Origin: HGM04593 sp045657945 | GTDB lineage: Bacteria > Bacteroidota > Bacteroidia > Bacteroidales > Bacteroidaceae | NCBI GenBank assembly: GCA_045657945.1 | Contig: JAZOUB010000009.1 | Span: 1-64,000 of the forward strand | Reading direction: 5' to 3' | Length of the DNA stretch: 64,000 nucleotides | In this document: positions 61,926 to 64,000 of the stretch, piece by piece | Layout: every line of letters begins with the position of its first letter | Position numbering within the stretch: the stretch's first letter is position 1 | Translations under genes and position numbers: made by a program | Notes under the pieces: generated by a model | What the model was told of the DNA's origin: nothing | What the model saw: the letters and a program-made list of their open reading frames with translations, nothing else | The model's database searches: none

Positions 61926-62717
61926 ATGGAAAAGATGATTTCTATTCCTGCCACTAAGATGGCAGCTGATGATGCAACATTGAAGGCAAAGCGTGAAGAG
62001 CTCAAGAAGAAGTTGCTTGAAGGTAAAAAGGTAACAATTGCTCCAGACGGTAATGTGACTAAGGGAGATAATTCATCGTCAATAACGATACCTCAAGGAA
62101 AGTTGGCTGCAGACGATGACATTCTAAAGAAAAAACGTGAAGAACTCAAGAAAAAGTTACTTGAAGGTAAGAAGGTAACAATTGCTCCAGACGGTAATGT
62201 GACTAAGGGAGATGATTCATCGTCAATAACGATACCTCAAGGAAAGTTGGCTGTTGCCCAATGGTATGAAAAGGATCCGGGTCTGTTGATGGCAGAAAAG
62301 GCTGCGATGAACCACGCGTTCCCCGGGTTTACTTTGGATAAGTTGGATGATGGACGCCTGGCCTGGGTTGGTTCATTAAATGTTGGTATTCTTGGCGACA
62401 ACGAATGGCACATTATGGCAGTATATAACAACAATCACCCACAGCAAGTGATGGGTAGTTCTGTACGTGTATATCTGATTGAGCCTGATATTGATGAATT
62501 GATTAAGGATTTGGGATGGAGACCTTTGCACCTGCTTATGGACAGCAACAACCAGTTATATCTGTGTACCGCAGAGGCCGGTAATATCAAGACCGGTAAG
62601 GAGACAACATCTGCAGCTTCAGTCATTGCATGGGCAGTAAAATGGCTTATGTCTTTTGAGTTGGTCTTGACCGGAGACCTATCAAAGGAACAATTTAACA
62701 CACATGGAGTTCTATAA
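61926..62717 (+). CDS. E2-like (ubiquitin-conjugating fold) protein with duplicated N-terminal repeats
   Basis: 263 aa. Residues 11-58 and 59-106 are two near-identical 48-residue repeats (LKKKREELKKKLLEGKKVTI, then PDGNVTKGDNSSSITIPQG). The C-terminal ~150 residues follow the E2 pattern: WHIMAVYNNNHPQQ, VRVYLIEPD, PLHLLMDSNNQLYLCTAEAG, SAASVIAWAVKWLMSFE. The candidate catalytic Cys is C214 after the HL-loop, as in prokaryotic E2 families. A JAMM peptidase gene follows at 12 bases. Without an E1 or Ub-like in view the role stays inferred; a non-catalytic RWD/UEV-type domain is the alternative. Confidence 0.68.
   Translation: MEKMISIPATKMAADDATLKAKREELKKKLLEGKKVTIAPDGNVTKGDNSSSITIPQGKLAADDDILKKKREELKKKLLEGKKVTIAPDGNVTKGDDSSSITIPQGKLAVAQWYEKDPGLLMAEKAAMNHAFPGFTLDKLDDGRLAWVGSLNVGILGDNEWHIMAVYNNNHPQQVMGSSVRVYLIEPDIDELIKDLGWRPLHLLMDSNNQLYLCTAEAGNIKTGKETTSAASVIAWAVKWLMSFELVLTGDLSKEQFNTHGVL
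61956..62243 (+). repeat. Two 144-bp in-frame tandem repeats in the E2-like gene
   Basis: Units 61956-62099 and 62100-62243 share long identical runs (for example around AATTGCTCCAGACGGTAATG), pointing to a recent duplication. Confidence 0.88.
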
Positions 62718-62729
62718 AACAACATAATC

Positions 62730-64000
62730 ATGAGCGATTATTGCACAACTGTTATTTTCTCAGACAAAGCATATAATGCTATTATAGATGAGACATTCCG
62801 CAAAGACCCTATTGAAACAGGAGGTATTCTATTAGGACATGTCCTTGATAATGGCTTATGGGTTGTCATGGAGGTAATTCCACCTGGAATTGATTCAGTG
62901 CATCAATATGCATACTTTGAATATGATAAAGAGTTTGTGAATTATCTTGCAGAATCGGTTGCTACAAAGTATGAGCATAAACTTGAGTTGTTAGGTTTAT
63001 GGCACAGGCACCCTGGCAGTATGGACACATTCTCAGGAACCGACGACGGGACCAATAGCGTCTTTGCGAGTTTGAGACCATGTGGTGCTATCTCTGGATT
63101 GGTTAATGTAGATCCTAATTTTAGATTGACAATGCGCCATGTATCCTATCCTTTGCACTACGAAATCGTTGAGGTTGAGGTTGGAGACGACTTAATTCCG
63201 GAAGACTATTTCAAATTGAGACATTATCCTACAAAAGGACTTAATCCAGCTCTACCCTCTGAAAAAAAAAACGAATTGCAGAATATCGCGAGTTTGTCAG
63301 AGCAAGAATCAAGTTCAACCAAAAACATCCAACCAAAGGAGACTGCAAGGAGGAATAATGTAAACTTACTGAAGTGTGTAACATTGACATTGCTGTCAAT
63401 ATTTTTCCTAATATTTTTCGGGGTAACACAAATCAGCCAGAATATTGCAGGCGAAAGTAAACAAGAAACTCTATATGAGATTCTTTATACATCCTCAGAC
63501 TCTATTGGTTTATGTATAAAAGAGCCCAAAGCCACAGAGACTACAGAGAAAATCGTTGAGAAGAAAGATAATGAAGAAATCACAAGAGAAAAGGAAATTA
63601 CAACAATTGAGCCTGGCAAATATATAAAGCATAAAGACGCTATTGATATTGTCAAGTTTTCTTTTTTGACAATCGGTCTGTTTCTTATTGGATTTATCTT
63701 CATGCCTCTTTGTGAAAAGAAATATTTGTATTCTATTGGCATAAGTACAGGATTGTCTATACTGGCCTTGGTAGTATCACCTATAAACATATCCATTGCA
63801 TTTGTTACGTTTACGATACTTCTTACAATTATATGCTATTCTGTAAACCTTGCTATATTTAAAGCTATAGACTACATTAAAACATATAAGAACAAGTCTT
63901 GGTATATCAAGAATAAAAGATTGTTTTCTGATGAAGAGAAGGGTGTACTTATAATTGAGCCAAATGCCGAACGAGATTTTGAGGCTGGAAAACTTGTTTA
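62730..64000 (+). CDS. JAMM/JAB-domain membrane protein (partial at window edge)
   Basis: At least 423 codons; the 3' end is outside the window. The N-terminal ~165 residues are a JAMM metalloprotease domain: E29 (ETGGILLGH), then H92-x-H94-P with S102 and D105 in HRHPGSMDTFSGTDD, the full isopeptidase motif. After a polar linker come transmembrane helices (LLKCVTLTLLSIFFLIFFGV; FSFLTIGLFLIGFIFMPLCE; IAFVTFTILLTIICYSV), then a cytosolic segment KGVLIIEPNAERDFEAGKLV that continues past the edge. In ubiquitin-like systems JAMM proteins process or remove the modifier. Coupled to the E2-like gene. Confidence 0.83.
   Translation, partial: MSDYCTTVIFSDKAYNAIIDETFRKDPIETGGILLGHVLDNGLWVVMEVIPPGIDSVHQYAYFEYDKEFVNYLAESVATKYEHKLELLGLWHRHPGSMDTFSGTDDGTNSVFASLRPCGAISGLVNVDPNFRLTMRHVSYPLHYEIVEVEVGDDLIPEDYFKLRHYPTKGLNPALPSEKKNELQNIASLSEQESSSTKNIQPKETARRNNVNLLKCVTLTLLSIFFLIFFGVTQISQNIAGESKQETLYEILYTSSDSIGLCIKEPKATETTEKIVEKKDNEEITREKEITTIEPGKYIKHKDAIDIVKFSFLTIGLFLIGFIFMPLCEKKYLYSIGISTGLSILALVVSPINISIAFVTFTILLTIICYSVNLAIFKAIDYIKTYKNKSWYIKNKRLFSDEEKGVLIIEPNAERDFEAGKLV

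Overview
The window reads as a gut-type Bacteroidales chromosome (Bacteroidaceae/Prevotellaceae-like). The evidence is promoters with the TTTG-N19-TAnnTTTG pattern and few Shine-Dalgarno sites, SusC-type/outer-membrane beta-barrel proteins, many short lipoproteins, an M60 mucinase-like protease, a GH20 hexosaminidase and Bacteroidales dispersed palindromes. No tRNA, rRNA or CRISPR array was seen. Assignments come from reading motifs by eye; no database search was run.

Layout. 1-8.6 kb: gap (cut by the window edge), a giant secreted M60 peptidase, a 28-codon remnant of mscL, and a guaA whose glutaminase half is degenerate. 8.55-14.4 kb: an AT-rich accessory island. It is flanked in part by a direct repeat that includes the 3' end of guaA, and it holds an AbiEii-type nucleotidyltransferase toxin-antitoxin pair, a recombinase fragment, lipoproteins, a GIY-YIG protein, palindromic elements with compensatory stem changes, and two copies of a structured RNA with a covarying pseudoknot. 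14.4-18.5 kb: [FeFe]-hydrogenase and maturases (hydG, hydE, hydA). 18.6-24.4 kb: phoH, a foldback MITE-like element, then purC, menG, aroE and a membrane phosphotransferase. 24.4-29.4 kb: transglutaminase-like lipoprotein, rel/spot homologue, pheS, phosphatase. 29.5-41.2 kb: BlaI/M56 signalling genes followed by a large MG2/Sel1 protein and outer-membrane proteins. 41.3-53.7 kb: mixed housekeeping and envelope genes (GNAT, SecD-head lipoprotein, DUF362, glnA, EamA, GH20, CAT-like, SDR, panE).

54.0-64.0 kb is the most unusual part: one strand of tightly packed AT-rich genes that runs off the right edge. It contains a GYF_2 membrane protein, a bacterial PH-like protein, a 1204-aa three-module FtsK/EccC-like ATPase with two N-terminal GYF_2 domains, three small helical proteins with a WxD turn like WXG100 proteins, a coiled-coil/zinc-ribbon protein, a PFL-activase-like radical SAM enzyme, an E2 (ubiquitin-conjugating)-like protein with duplicated N-terminal repeats, and a membrane-anchored JAMM/JAB peptidase. 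Together they look like a type VII-secretion-like system joined to ubiquitin-like conjugation or deconjugation chemistry in a Bacteroidales genome. No E1 (ThiF) or ubiquitin-like gene lies inside the window, so the pathway cannot be closed from this sequence.
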